A stretch of 64,000 nucleotides of DNA from Oceanospirillum sp048264105 (GTDB lineage: Bacteria > Pseudomonadota > Gammaproteobacteria > Pseudomonadales > Halomonadaceae). The notes beneath the pieces were generated by a model. It saw only the letters and a program-made list of their open reading frames with translations. It had not been told where the DNA came from and searched no databases. The translations under genes and the position numbers were made by a program. The stretch spans positions 310,001 to 374,000 of the forward strand of contig JBLXDJ010000002.1 in the NCBI GenBank assembly GCA_048264105.1. Direction: 5' to 3'. This document shows positions 40,411 through 49,008 of the stretch, one piece after another. The stretch's first letter is position 1; each line of letters opens with the position of its first letter.

Positions 40411-41547
40411 ATGAGCGCATCAGCTGAAGAGTTACAGGCTGCTTTTTTGGAGTTCTCTGCTCTTTCTGAGCAGTTAACCTCCTCTTACGACCAGCTTCAG
40501 ACCAAAATTGCTTCACTCACAGCTGAGCTGGAAGAAGCAAAGCGGCAAAGAACAGAAGAGTTAACGAAGAAGCAGCAGGTGGCTGAAAAGCTTGAACACC
40601 TGCTTTTTTTATTGCCTGTTGGTGTGGTTGTCATTGATGGTAGTGGAAAGGTTGCCAGTGCAAACCCTACGGCTAAAGAGCTTCTTTCCGGGGATTTGGT
40701 TGGTGATGGCTGGGTTGATGTCATTGAGCGCTGTTTTTCACCGCGTCAGGACGACGGGTACGAGATATCCCTTAAAGACGGTCGGCTGGTGTCGATTTCC
40801 ACTCGTTCTCTTGAGAAAGAGCCTGGGCAGATGATCGTCATTAATGATATGACGGAAACCCGGCGGTTGCAGGAGCAGGTTAGTCGTGGAGAGCGACTTA
40901 CCGAGATGGGGCGTATGGTTGCCTCTCTGGCCCATCAGATCCGTACTCCGCTTTCTGCGGCTATGCTTTATGCGGGTCACTTGCAGTCTTCAGATCTTCC
41001 GGAAGATAAGCGGGCGAAGTTTTCCGGAAAATTACTGGGTCGCCTGCAAAATCTTGAACAGCAGATTGGTGATATGCTGCAGTTTGCCCGTGGCGGTAGT
41101 ACTGTTGCAGAGCCTTTCACTACTGAGGCTTTTGCGGATGTATTTCAATCCGAGGCGGAGAGTATCTCGATGGCCTCTGGTGTCGCTATTGCCGTATCCT
41201 CCAGCGGCTCCGGTACCGTGTTGGGCCACCTTGACTCGCTCTCGGGGGCTGTACTGAATCTGGTTAATAATGCGGTTCAGGCTGGTGCAGATAGAATTGA
41301 TGTGTCCTTTGATGTTTCCGATGAGAAGCTGCTGACTATTCAGGTTGCTGATAACGGTCCGGGCATTCCTCAGGAGCAGCTGGATAAAATTCTTGAGCCC
41401 TTTTTTACAACGAAAAGCCAGGGTACAGGGCTTGGTCTGTCGATTGTTCAGTCGGTTGTCGGTGCTCATAAGGGTGAGTTAAGTGTTGACTCTCAGCTTG
41501 GTATGGGATGTCGTTTTGTTATATCGTTACCGGTTCTAGGGTCTTAG
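40411..41547 (+). CDS. flrB: flagellar two-component sensor kinase FlrB/FleS
   Basis: A 378-residue soluble histidine kinase with no transmembrane segment, typical of FlrB/FleS. An N-terminal coiled coil (about 17-65) leads into a PAS domain (LFLLPVGVVVIDGSGKVASA). The HisKA box is ASLAHQIRTPLSAAM with His175, followed by N and G boxes (NLVNNAVQAGADRID, VADNGPGIPQ, GTGLGLSIVQ). The ATG at 40411 has AAGGTGG upstream; an ATG at 40384 lacks one. It phosphorylates FlrC, whose gene starts 14 bases downstream. Its usual upstream neighbour flrA/fleQ is missing here. Confidence 0.94.
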   Translation: MSASAEELQAAFLEFSALSEQLTSSYDQLQTKIASLTAELEEAKRQRTEELTKKQQVAEKLEHLLFLLPVGVVVIDGSGKVASANPTAKELLSGDLVGDGWVDVIERCFSPRQDDGYEISLKDGRLVSISTRSLEKEPGQMIVINDMTETRRLQEQVSRGERLTEMGRMVASLAHQIRTPLSAAMLYAGHLQSSDLPEDKRAKFSGKLLGRLQNLEQQIGDMLQFARGGSTVAEPFTTEAFADVFQSEAESISMASGVAIAVSSSGSGTVLGHLDSLSGAVLNLVNNAVQAGADRIDVSFDVSDEKLLTIQVADNGPGIPQEQLDKILEPFFTTKSQGTGLGLSIVQSVVGAHKGELSVDSQLGMGCRFVISLPVLGS

Positions 41548-41560
41548 TGGATGCTTGATT

Positions 41561-42964
41561 ATGCATAAAGGAAAGCTGTTGGTCGTCGAGGATGATGCCG
41601 ATCTTCGGGAAGCTCTTGTTGATACGTTGGAGCTTGCGGGCTATGACGTTGTCGATGCGGATTGTGGTGAGTCAGCAATCGTTCGTCTGTCTAAAGAACC
41701 TTTTGATATGGTGGTCTCAGATGTCAACATGCCGGGCATCGATGGGCACCAGTTATTAGAGCATGTCATCTCTAAGTATCCGGGATTAAACTTCCTGATG
41801 ATTACAGCCTACGGTTCAATTGCCAATGCTGTCGATGCAATGCGTCAGGGGGCTGTGGATTATCTTGTGAAGCCCTTTGAGCCTGAGAAATTGGTCGATC
41901 TGGTTGAGCGTTATTGCTCTGTCAGTGCAGGCGTTAAAACAGATGAGCCAATTGTCGCCAGTGAGAAAAGTCGACAGGCTTTTGGTTTGGCTAAGCGTGT
42001 TGCGGCTACAGATTCTACTGTTCTGATCGGTGGTGAGAGCGGTTCAGGTAAAGAAGTTATTGCCAAGTATATCCATCAGAACTCACTCCGTGCCGACAAG
42101 CCTTTTGTGGCCATTAACTGTGCTGCAATTCCTGAGACTATGCTTGAAGCGACGCTTTTTGGTCATGAAAAGGGTGCCTTCACCGGGGCCCATGCAAGTG
42201 CGCCGGGAAAATTTGAGCAGGCTAATGGCGGAACGCTGCTGCTTGATGAAATATCTGAAATGGCGATTGACCTGCAGTCGAAATTGCTGCGTGTTTTGCA
42301 GGAGCAGGAAGTTGAGCGGGTTGGTGGCCGTAAGGTGATTAAGCTGGATGTTCGTGTAATTGCTACAACGAACCGGAATATGAAGGAATATATATCCGAA
42401 GGGCGTTTCCGGGAAGATTTGTATTACAGGCTGAATGTTTTTCCGGTGAACCTTGCGCCTCTTCGTGAGCGTGTGGGTGATATCGTTCCTCTGGCTGATA
42501 AACTGTTTGCGAAGCATGCGTCTAAAATGAACCGCGGGCTTGTGAAATTGTCGTCCGGCGCGAAGAGTGCTCTGGAGTCATATTCATGGCCTGGGAATGT
42601 TCGGGAGCTAGAGAATGTCGTGCAAAGGGCGCTTATCCTTCAAACCGGCGATGTGGTGGAGGCGGCAGATCTTTGCATAGAGCCATCGGCCGTTGCGGAT
42701 AATGTTTGCCTTGATTCTTCTGTGGGTGTCGGCAGTATTGACTCTGGTGCTGATACCGCTCCGGTTGAGGTCTCTTCGGGGCGGTTGGGTGACGACCTGC
42801 AGATGAAAGAGTTTCAGATGATTATCGCTGTATTGCGCGAATGTAGGGGGCGTAAGAACAAAGCTGCCGATAAGCTGGGTATTAGCCCAAGAACGCTCCG
42901 CTATAAATTGGCCAAGATGCGCGATAATGGCATAGATGTTGAAAGAGAAATTGAAATTGCCTGA
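41561..42964 (+). CDS. flrC: flagellar sigma-54 response regulator FlrC/FleR
   Basis: A 467-residue NtrC-type activator. The receiver domain has Asp54 (VVSDVNMPGIDG). The AAA+ domain has Walker A GGESGSGKEVIA, the sigma-54-contacting GAFTGA and a Walker B GGTLLLDEISEM. A Fis-type HTH closes the protein (NKAADKLGISPRTLRYKLAK). It should activate class III sigma-54 promoters such as those found at 13953, 17497 and 22293. I chose ATG 41561 over TTG 41555. fliE follows. Confidence 0.95.
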   Translation: MHKGKLLVVEDDADLREALVDTLELAGYDVVDADCGESAIVRLSKEPFDMVVSDVNMPGIDGHQLLEHVISKYPGLNFLMITAYGSIANAVDAMRQGAVDYLVKPFEPEKLVDLVERYCSVSAGVKTDEPIVASEKSRQAFGLAKRVAATDSTVLIGGESGSGKEVIAKYIHQNSLRADKPFVAINCAAIPETMLEATLFGHEKGAFTGAHASAPGKFEQANGGTLLLDEISEMAIDLQSKLLRVLQEQEVERVGGRKVIKLDVRVIATTNRNMKEYISEGRFREDLYYRLNVFPVNLAPLRERVGDIVPLADKLFAKHASKMNRGLVKLSSGAKSALESYSWPGNVRELENVVQRALILQTGDVVEAADLCIEPSAVADNVCLDSSVGVGSIDSGADTAPVEVSSGRLGDDLQMKEFQMIIAVLRECRGRKNKAADKLGISPRTLRYKLAKMRDNGIDVEREIEIA

Positions 42965-42971
42965 CGGATAC

Positions 42972-42987
42972 TGGCAATAGGTGTGTG
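42972..42987 (+). promoter_or_regulatory. weak sigma-54-like site before fliE
   Basis: TGGCAATAGGTGTGTG has GG at 42973-42974 and GT at the -12 position with correct ten-base spacing. The degenerate -12 makes it uncertain, though fliE operons of related bacteria often have such a promoter. Confidence 0.3.
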
Positions 42988-43044
42988 TTAAGATATAGAA
43001 TTGTACGTTAGCGAATTTACACAGAGATAATGTCGAGGTGAACC

Positions 43045-43401
43045 ATGGTTGATAGAGCTGATATATCAGGAGTGCTGGATCAAATTCGGTCTATGCAGTC
43101 TGAAATTCATCAGGCCAGCCGTGTTGCGCCTTCTGTGAAACCTTCAGCAGAAGTTGATGCGGCAAAAGCTGCTGATGCGCCTGACTTTTCTGAAATGCTG
43201 AAAGCTGCTATCGATAAAGTGAATGAAACCCAAAAGACTGCAAGTGCTTTGCGTGAATCCTATGAAATGGGTGATCCGGAAGTTGATATCACTCAGGTGA
43301 TGATCGCTTCGCAAAAGTCGACTGTTGCGTTTGAAGCAATGAGTCAGGTTCGTAATAAGTTAGTCTCTGCCTACCAAGAAATAATGCGCATGCCTGTTTA
43401 G
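43045..43401 (+). CDS. fliE: flagellar MS-ring/rod adaptor FliE
   Basis: A 118-residue protein joining the MS ring to the rod. The C-terminal half is diagnostic: FSEMLKAAIDKVNETQKTAS, then DITQVMIASQKSTVAFEAMS and VRNKLVSAYQEIMRMPV. The N-terminus is variable and Ala/Ser-rich. A clear GAGGTGA ribosome-binding site precedes the ATG. It opens the long fliE-flhB gene series. Confidence 0.96.
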   Translation: MVDRADISGVLDQIRSMQSEIHQASRVAPSVKPSAEVDAAKAADAPDFSEMLKAAIDKVNETQKTASALRESYEMGDPEVDITQVMIASQKSTVAFEAMSQVRNKLVSAYQEIMRMPV

Positions 43402-43458
43402 TAGGTTTTATTTGTATTTTGACCTGCTTGAGCTGTACCTGGATTAGGAACTTGATGA

Positions 43459-45195
43459 ATGGATAACCCTTCTGCTGAAGCGAGTAATGAAGTAACTGAT
43501 ACTTCAACTGCTGCCCCAAGCCAGTCTGCAGAACCACAAGTAACCACTGACCCTTCGAGCAATCGAAGTGGATTTAGTGGTGTCATGGATGGGTTTAATA
43601 ACCTTGATATGCTGCGTCAGCTCGGTCTTTTGGCTGGCTTTGCGGCAAGTATTGCTATCGGTTTTGCCATTGTGCTCTGGTCTCAGGAGGAGGATTATCG
43701 TCCTCTTCTGAGCAGTATTGGTGAATACGACTCCCCCGCTGTTGTCGAAATCCTCGAGCGTAATGGTATTAACTATAAGGTTGATCCTAAATCCGGCGCT
43801 CTTCTTGTCCTGTCTGATCGTATCTATGAAGCACGAATGAAAATTGCTGCTTCAGATGTGGCGCGCTCTAATACTGTTGGCTACGAGCTTCTTGATCAGG
43901 AGCAAGGGCTGGGTACGAGTCAGTTTATGGAGTCTGCCCGTTATCGCCGCAGTATTGAAGGTGAATTAGCCCGAACCATCTCCAGTCTTCAGCCTGTCCG
44001 CGGTGCCCGTGTCCATCTTGCAATGCCGAAACAATCGGTATTTGTGCGCGATTATCGTAAGCCTTCGGCTTCAGTCTTTCTTAATCTTCAGAGCGGCGCT
44101 GCGCTGGATTCGAGCCAGGCCAATGCGATTGTAAACCTTGTTGCAACCAGCGTGGCTGAACTGGATCCAAAAGACGTTACTATCGTCGATCAGCGTGGGC
44201 GTCTGTTGTCTCAGACCGAAACGAAAGAGTCTGATAAGCAGATTCAGCGTCAATTTGAGTATTCCCGTAAGCTTGAGCGTGTTTTGACCGAAAGGGTTCG
44301 CAGTATTCTGGAGCCGGTTCTTGGCGCAGGGCGATATCAGGCTGCGGTTTCAGCAGAAGTTGATTTTACCCAAACCGAGCAAACCGAAGAGATCTATAAC
44401 CCTGATCTGCCTGCATTAAGAAGTGAGCAGGTTTTAAATGAGCAGCGAGTTGGTGATATGAATCAGGGCGGTATTCCGGGTGCTTTATCCAACCAGCCGC
44501 CGACTCCAACCGATGCGCCGGAGCAAACGACCGACGCGAACGGTAACCCAATTTCGACGCAACCGCTTAATAGTCGAAAGCAGGCAACACGTAATTTTGA
44601 GCTGGACCGGACGGTCAGTTACTCCCGTAATAATTTAGGTCGCGTTGATCGCCTGACTGTTGCTGTTGTAGTGGACGATATTATTATTCGTGAGCCGTCC
44701 ACTGGTGAGGTTGTTCGCCGTGCATGGGATGAGAATGAGCTTAAACGCCTGGAGGTTCTGGTTCGGGATGCTGTAGGTTTTAATGCGCTTCGGGGCGACA
44801 GTGTCAATGTAGTTAACTCGCCGTTTGCCGATGGTGGTGGTGACTTGATTGAGAAGCTGCCTTTCTACCAGGAACCATGGTTCTGGGAGATTGCAAAGCA
44901 GGTTCTGGCTGGTTTGTTTGTTCTGATTCTTATATTCGGGGTGTTGCGGCCTATTCTTCGCAGCCTTGCGACTGCTCGTGATGCTAACGACGGTGCGGAT
45001 GCTGAAGATGAAATGCTGTCGCCATTGGAAGATCTGGGTGATGATCAGGTGACGTTGTCTGCTGCTGATGACCCACTTCTTGCAGGCCCTAACGAAGCTT
45101 ATGAACGTCAATTGAATGCTATTCGTGCCATGATTGCTGAAGATCCGGGCCGTGTTGCTCAGGTAGTAAGGCAGTGGGTGATTTCTGATGAGTGA
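43459..45195 (+). CDS. fliF: flagellar MS-ring protein FliF
   Basis: A 578-residue inner-membrane ring protein. Two membrane helices bracket the periplasmic part: LGLLAGFAASIAIGFAIVLW near residues 54-73 and VLAGLFVLILIFGVLRPILR near 480-500. Ring-building motifs include YRPLLSSIGEYDSPAVVEIL and FMESARYRRSIEGELARTIS. The cytosolic tail after 500 is acidic and binds FliG. It overlaps fliG by eight bases. Confidence 0.97.
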   Translation: MDNPSAEASNEVTDTSTAAPSQSAEPQVTTDPSSNRSGFSGVMDGFNNLDMLRQLGLLAGFAASIAIGFAIVLWSQEEDYRPLLSSIGEYDSPAVVEILERNGINYKVDPKSGALLVLSDRIYEARMKIAASDVARSNTVGYELLDQEQGLGTSQFMESARYRRSIEGELARTISSLQPVRGARVHLAMPKQSVFVRDYRKPSASVFLNLQSGAALDSSQANAIVNLVATSVAELDPKDVTIVDQRGRLLSQTETKESDKQIQRQFEYSRKLERVLTERVRSILEPVLGAGRYQAAVSAEVDFTQTEQTEEIYNPDLPALRSEQVLNEQRVGDMNQGGIPGALSNQPPTPTDAPEQTTDANGNPISTQPLNSRKQATRNFELDRTVSYSRNNLGRVDRLTVAVVVDDIIIREPSTGEVVRRAWDENELKRLEVLVRDAVGFNALRGDSVNVVNSPFADGGGDLIEKLPFYQEPWFWEIAKQVLAGLFVLILIFGVLRPILRSLATARDANDGADAEDEMLSPLEDLGDDQVTLSAADDPLLAGPNEAYERQLNAIRAMIAEDPGRVAQVVRQWVISDE

Positions 45196-46198
45196 TGAAG
45201 AGTACCAAAGCCTGAACTCTGTTCAGCGAGCTGCAATTCTGCTAATGACCTTGGGTGAGTCTGATGCGGCCCAGATTCTGCGTCATATGGGGCCTAAAGA
45301 AGTACAGAAGGTCGGTATGGCGATGTCACAAATGCAGCACGTATCGAAAGACCAGGTTGAAGAAGTTCTTTCTGAATTTCTTGACTCCGCGGGTAATGTG
45401 ACAGGCCTAGGTGTTGGTGCCGACAGCTATATCCGTCGTATGTTGACTGAGGCGCTGGGTGAAGATAAAGCTAACGGCCTGATTGACCGTATTCTTCTGG
45501 GTGGTAATACCACGGGCCTTGATACCCTTAAGTGGATGGAGCCAAGAGCGATTGCCGATATTATTCGGTATGAGCACCCTCAGATTCAGGCAATTGTACT
45601 GTCTTATCTGGACTCAGATCAGTCTGCAGAGGTTGTCGCATTCTTTGATTCTAAGGTTCGTTTGGATGTGATTCTCAGGGTTGCTTCCCTGGAATCCGTC
45701 CAACCTCAGGCTCTGCAGGAATTGAACGATATTCTCGAGAAACAGTTCTCTGGTAGTACGGGTACTCAGACCACAAGTATGGGTGGGGTTAAGGTTGCAG
45801 CTAATATTATGAACAACCTTGAAAGTGCCTTGGAAGGTGAGCTGATGGAAGCGATCAAGGAGGTCGATGAACAGTTGGGCGAAGAGATTGAAGACCTGAT
45901 GTTCGTATTCGATAACCTTGTGGATATTGACGACCGTGATGTTCAGATCCTTCTGCGGGAAGTTAACCCAGATAGTCTTGTACTGGCTCTTAAGGGAGCT
46001 GATACAAGGGTTCAGGAAAAAATCTTTAAGAATATGTCCAAGCGTGCCAGTGAATTGCTCCGCGATGATCTGGATGCTAAAGGCCCAGTTCGGGTGAGTG
46101 AGGTCGAGCAGTCTCAGAAAGAGATTCTGGCTATTGCACGACGCTTGGCTGAGGATGGGGAAATTACACTTGGCGGCGGTGCCGATCAGATGGTGTAA
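45188..46198 (+). CDS. fliG: flagellar motor switch protein FliG
   Basis: A 336-residue C-ring protein contacting FliF and the stator. AAILLMTLGESDAAQILRHM (N domain), the EHPQIQAIVLSYLDSDQSAE middle block, the EHPQ motif, and the C-terminal torque helix with DRDVQILLREVNPDSLVLAL and VQEKIFKNMSKRASELLRDD are present; charged torque residues are retained. Length is typical. It overlaps fliF and is followed by fliH. Confidence 0.98.
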   Translation: MSDEEYQSLNSVQRAAILLMTLGESDAAQILRHMGPKEVQKVGMAMSQMQHVSKDQVEEVLSEFLDSAGNVTGLGVGADSYIRRMLTEALGEDKANGLIDRILLGGNTTGLDTLKWMEPRAIADIIRYEHPQIQAIVLSYLDSDQSAEVVAFFDSKVRLDVILRVASLESVQPQALQELNDILEKQFSGSTGTQTTSMGGVKVAANIMNNLESALEGELMEAIKEVDEQLGEEIEDLMFVFDNLVDIDDRDVQILLREVNPDSLVLALKGADTRVQEKIFKNMSKRASELLRDDLDAKGPVRVSEVEQSQKEILAIARRLAEDGEITLGGGADQMV

Positions 46199-46237
46199 GT
46201 ATTTCTGCAGAAAACAGCCAGAATATGAGTGGATAAT

Positions 46238-47125
46238 ATGTCTCTGGATAAACGACACCTTTGGTCGAGTGAAGAGATTGAAGCCTTTGAACGTTGGGAG
46301 ATGCCAGATTTAACTGGTGTCTCCCTTCGTAGTTTAGGGCGAGAGAAAATCTCTGATGAAATTGTTGAGCCTGAAGAGCTTGCTGAAGAGGAAGTTGAAG
46401 AAGAAATTCACCTTCCAACCCTTGAGGAAGTCGAGGCGATTCGGCAAGAAGCCTATGACACTGCCTATGCTGAAGGGTTAGAGAAGGGGCGTCTGGATGG
46501 CTATGAGCAGGGCCGTGAAGATGGTTTTCTGAAAGGCAAAGCGGAAGGTTACGAAGAAGGCTCCCAGCAAGGTTATGCTGATGGTATTCAGCAAGGGGAG
46601 CGTGAGGTCAATGACAATCTTTCTCGCCTGAATAGTATGTTGGCTCTGTTGCACGAACCCATTGCTGTGCAGCATGAAGAGCTCGAGACGGTGCTTTATG
46701 AGCTTGTGACCCACCTGGTCACTCTGATGACGCATAAAGAGTTGAGCATAGATTCTTCAGTCGTAACGCAGATTATTCAGGATTCCTTAGCGGCGCTGCC
46801 ACGAAACAGTGATCGTATTCGCGTTTTCGTAAACCCTGATGATTATGAGCTTTCTCACGAACAGGCAAGCCGTCAAATAGACCCCTGGCAGGTATTTTCA
46901 GATGAGAGTGTAGCTCGGGGTGGCTGTCGTGTTGAAACCTTGAGTTCTCTTATCGACAGCAGTGTTGAGTCAAGACTTGAGGATCTTCTGCAGCAGGTTG
47001 TTGCTGATCGTTATGCGATGTCCTCTGCCGTACTCAACCGAGATGTGGGATCTGATAAGACAGCGGTGGTCGACAGTGGAAGTGATGCGGATACTGGCGA
47101 TGATATGACGAGTACCTCGGAATAG
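46238..47125 (+). CDS. fliH: flagellar export regulator FliH
   Basis: A 295-residue negative regulator and stator of the FliI ATPase. The central Gly-spaced region (EGLEKGRLDGYEQGREDGFL, then KGKAEGYEEGSQQGYADG) is the classic FliH GxxxG-type helical repeat. The C-terminal domain resembles the ATP synthase delta subunit (YELVTHLVTLMTHKEL, RGGCRVETLSSLIDSSVESR). I chose ATG 46238 rather than GTG 46229 on the basis of the GAGTGG spacing. Length is at the upper end for FliH. Confidence 0.94.
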   Translation: MSLDKRHLWSSEEIEAFERWEMPDLTGVSLRSLGREKISDEIVEPEELAEEEVEEEIHLPTLEEVEAIRQEAYDTAYAEGLEKGRLDGYEQGREDGFLKGKAEGYEEGSQQGYADGIQQGEREVNDNLSRLNSMLALLHEPIAVQHEELETVLYELVTHLVTLMTHKELSIDSSVVTQIIQDSLAALPRNSDRIRVFVNPDDYELSHEQASRQIDPWQVFSDESVARGGCRVETLSSLIDSSVESRLEDLLQQVVADRYAMSSAVLNRDVGSDKTAVVDSGSDADTGDDMTSTSE

Positions 47126-47133
47126 TCGAATAT

Positions 47134-48501
47134 ATGGATAACTTAGCCCAACGACTCCGGCAGTATAAACCGGAAAGGAAAATAAGCCCCCGAATCAGAA
47201 CGGAAGGTCGCCTGATTCGGATGGTTGGACTGACCCTTGAGGCTGTTGGTTGCGATATGCCCGTCGGCAGCTATTGTGATGTTGAGACAGCAGGCGGTGG
47301 CTTTGTTGAGGCTGAGGTCGTCGGCTTTTCCGGTGATCGTACATTCCTGATGCCTGTTGGTGTCGCTGAGGGTCTTAAGTCCGGCGGTCGTGTCGTCCCA
47401 AATGAAAAGGCGCTGAATATTCCGGTAGGACCTGAGCTGCTTGGCAGGGTTTTAAACGGGATTGGCGAACCTCTGGATGGGCGTGGCCCGATTGCTGCAA
47501 AAGATACAACCAGTCTTAACGGCAAGATTATTAACCCTCTTGCGCGTAAACCGATCCGTGAAACCCTTGATGTGGGTATTAAAGCCATTAACTCACTGTT
47601 TACAGTGGGGCAGGGGCAGCGTATCGGTCTTTTTGCCGGTAGTGGTGTGGGTAAGAGTATGCTGCTTGGTATGATGACGCGCTTTACTGAGGCTGACATC
47701 ATTGTGGTGGGTCTGGTTGGTGAAAGGGGGCGAGAGGTCAAGGAGTTCATCGAGGAGATCCTCGGGCAGGAAGGTATGGCCCGATCTGTTGTGGTTGCCT
47801 CACCAGCGGATGATGCCCCTCTTATGCGTTTGCGCGCGGCTATGTTAACCACCAGTTTTGCTGAGTACTTCCGTGATCAGGGTAAAAAAGTACTGCTGTT
47901 GATGGATTCATTAACCCGTTTTGCACAGGCGCAACGTGAAATTGCCCTTGCGGTAGGTGAGCCTCCGGCGACAAAAGGCTATCCGCCATCCGTTTTTGCC
48001 AAGATTCCTCAATTAGTCGAGAGGGCTGGTAATGGCAATGAAGGGACGGGGGGGTCGATTACTGCATTTTATACCGTTCTGACCGAAGGTGATGATCAGC
48101 AGGATCCGATTGCCGATGCAACGCGAGCCATTCTTGATGGCCATATCGTTCTCTCTCGTCGCCTTGCAGAAGAAGGTCATTATCCGGCGATTGATGTTGA
48201 GGCATCGATCAGTCGTGTTATGCCTCAGGTTGTTTCTGATGATCATCTCAAACTTGCGTATTCCGTGAAGCAGCTTTACGCGCTTTATCAGCAGAATAAA
48301 GACCTCATCAGTGTCGGCGCTTATAACGCAGGTACTGACCCTGCGATTGATCAGGCCATCGCATTGATGCCCGGTGTTAAACAGTTCCTGCAGCAGGGGC
48401 TGAAGGAAAATGTTGATATCGTTTCCAGTTATCAGCAGATGTTTCAGGCCGTGAATGCACCGGCTCAACCTGCTGGGCAGCAGGGCCCCGGAGGTAGCTG
48501 A
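47134..48501 (+). CDS. fliI: flagellum-specific ATPase FliI
   Basis: A 455-residue F1-beta-like hexameric ATPase energising flagellar export. Walker A is GLFAGSGVGKSMLL, followed by VGLVGERGREVKEFIEEIL, Walker B KVLLLMDSLTRFAQ, and the EGHYPAIDVEASISRVMPQV region. Length and motifs are canonical. It starts eight bases after fliH and its stop overlaps the fliJ start by one base. Confidence 0.98.
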   Translation: MDNLAQRLRQYKPERKISPRIRTEGRLIRMVGLTLEAVGCDMPVGSYCDVETAGGGFVEAEVVGFSGDRTFLMPVGVAEGLKSGGRVVPNEKALNIPVGPELLGRVLNGIGEPLDGRGPIAAKDTTSLNGKIINPLARKPIRETLDVGIKAINSLFTVGQGQRIGLFAGSGVGKSMLLGMMTRFTEADIIVVGLVGERGREVKEFIEEILGQEGMARSVVVASPADDAPLMRLRAAMLTTSFAEYFRDQGKKVLLLMDSLTRFAQAQREIALAVGEPPATKGYPPSVFAKIPQLVERAGNGNEGTGGSITAFYTVLTEGDDQQDPIADATRAILDGHIVLSRRLAEEGHYPAIDVEASISRVMPQVVSDDHLKLAYSVKQLYALYQQNKDLISVGAYNAGTDPAIDQAIALMPGVKQFLQQGLKENVDIVSSYQQMFQAVNAPAQPAGQQGPGGS

Positions 48502-48953
48502 TGAAGCGATCAGAGCGCCTTAAGAACATCATGACGATGGCGGAAAAGAAAGAGCAGGATGCTGCGAATGCTCTTGGCTATCTGAATACCAAAATTTCCA
48601 ATGAAGAGCTCAAGAGAAAGCAGTTGCTTGAGTATGAGCTTGAGTATCATGAGAAAATTATTGAGACAGGTAAGACCGGTATTAACGGGGCGACGCTGAG
48701 AACCTATTTTGGCTTCATGGATAAGTTGAGCGATGCGGCGAATCAGCAGGTTGGGCATATTGCAGAGCTTGAGCAACAAGTCGATCAGGTGCAGCAATAC
48801 TGGTTCAAGACCCGGGGTAAGCTTAAGGCTTTTGAGAGTCTCGTAGATAAGGCAGAGCAGCAGGAAGCGGCTGAAGCGGATAAGCAGGAGCAAAAAGCGC
48901 TGGATGAATTTGCCTCCCAGGCATACATTCGCGCGAAAAGTGGCTTTAAGTAA
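48501..48953 (+). CDS. fliJ: flagellar export chaperone FliJ
   Basis: A 150-residue coiled-coil protein, equivalent to the F1 gamma stalk, that links FliI to FlhA. The whole chain is helical and charged: RLKNIMTMAEKKEQDAANAL, then a C-terminal QQEAAEADKQEQKALDEFA. Low sequence conservation is normal for FliJ. It overlaps fliI by one base and is followed by the sigma-54 promoter of fliK. Confidence 0.93.
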   Translation: MKRSERLKNIMTMAEKKEQDAANALGYLNTKISNEELKRKQLLEYELEYHEKIIETGKTGINGATLRTYFGFMDKLSDAANQQVGHIAELEQQVDQVQQYWFKTRGKLKAFESLVDKAEQQEAAEADKQEQKALDEFASQAYIRAKSGFK

Positions 48954-48957
48954 TATC

Positions 48958-48973
48958 TGGCATGTCCCTTGCT
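48958..48973 (+). promoter_or_regulatory. sigma-54 promoter of fliK
   Basis: TGGCATGTCCCTTGCT matches the consensus: GG at 48959-48960, ten bases, GC at 48971-48972. It lies 36 bases before the fliK start, directly after the fliJ stop, so fliK onward can be induced separately from fliE-J. Confidence 0.78.
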
Positions 48974-49008
48974 GTAGTTAATGCAGGAATTAACAGCGAG
49001 GTTACAAC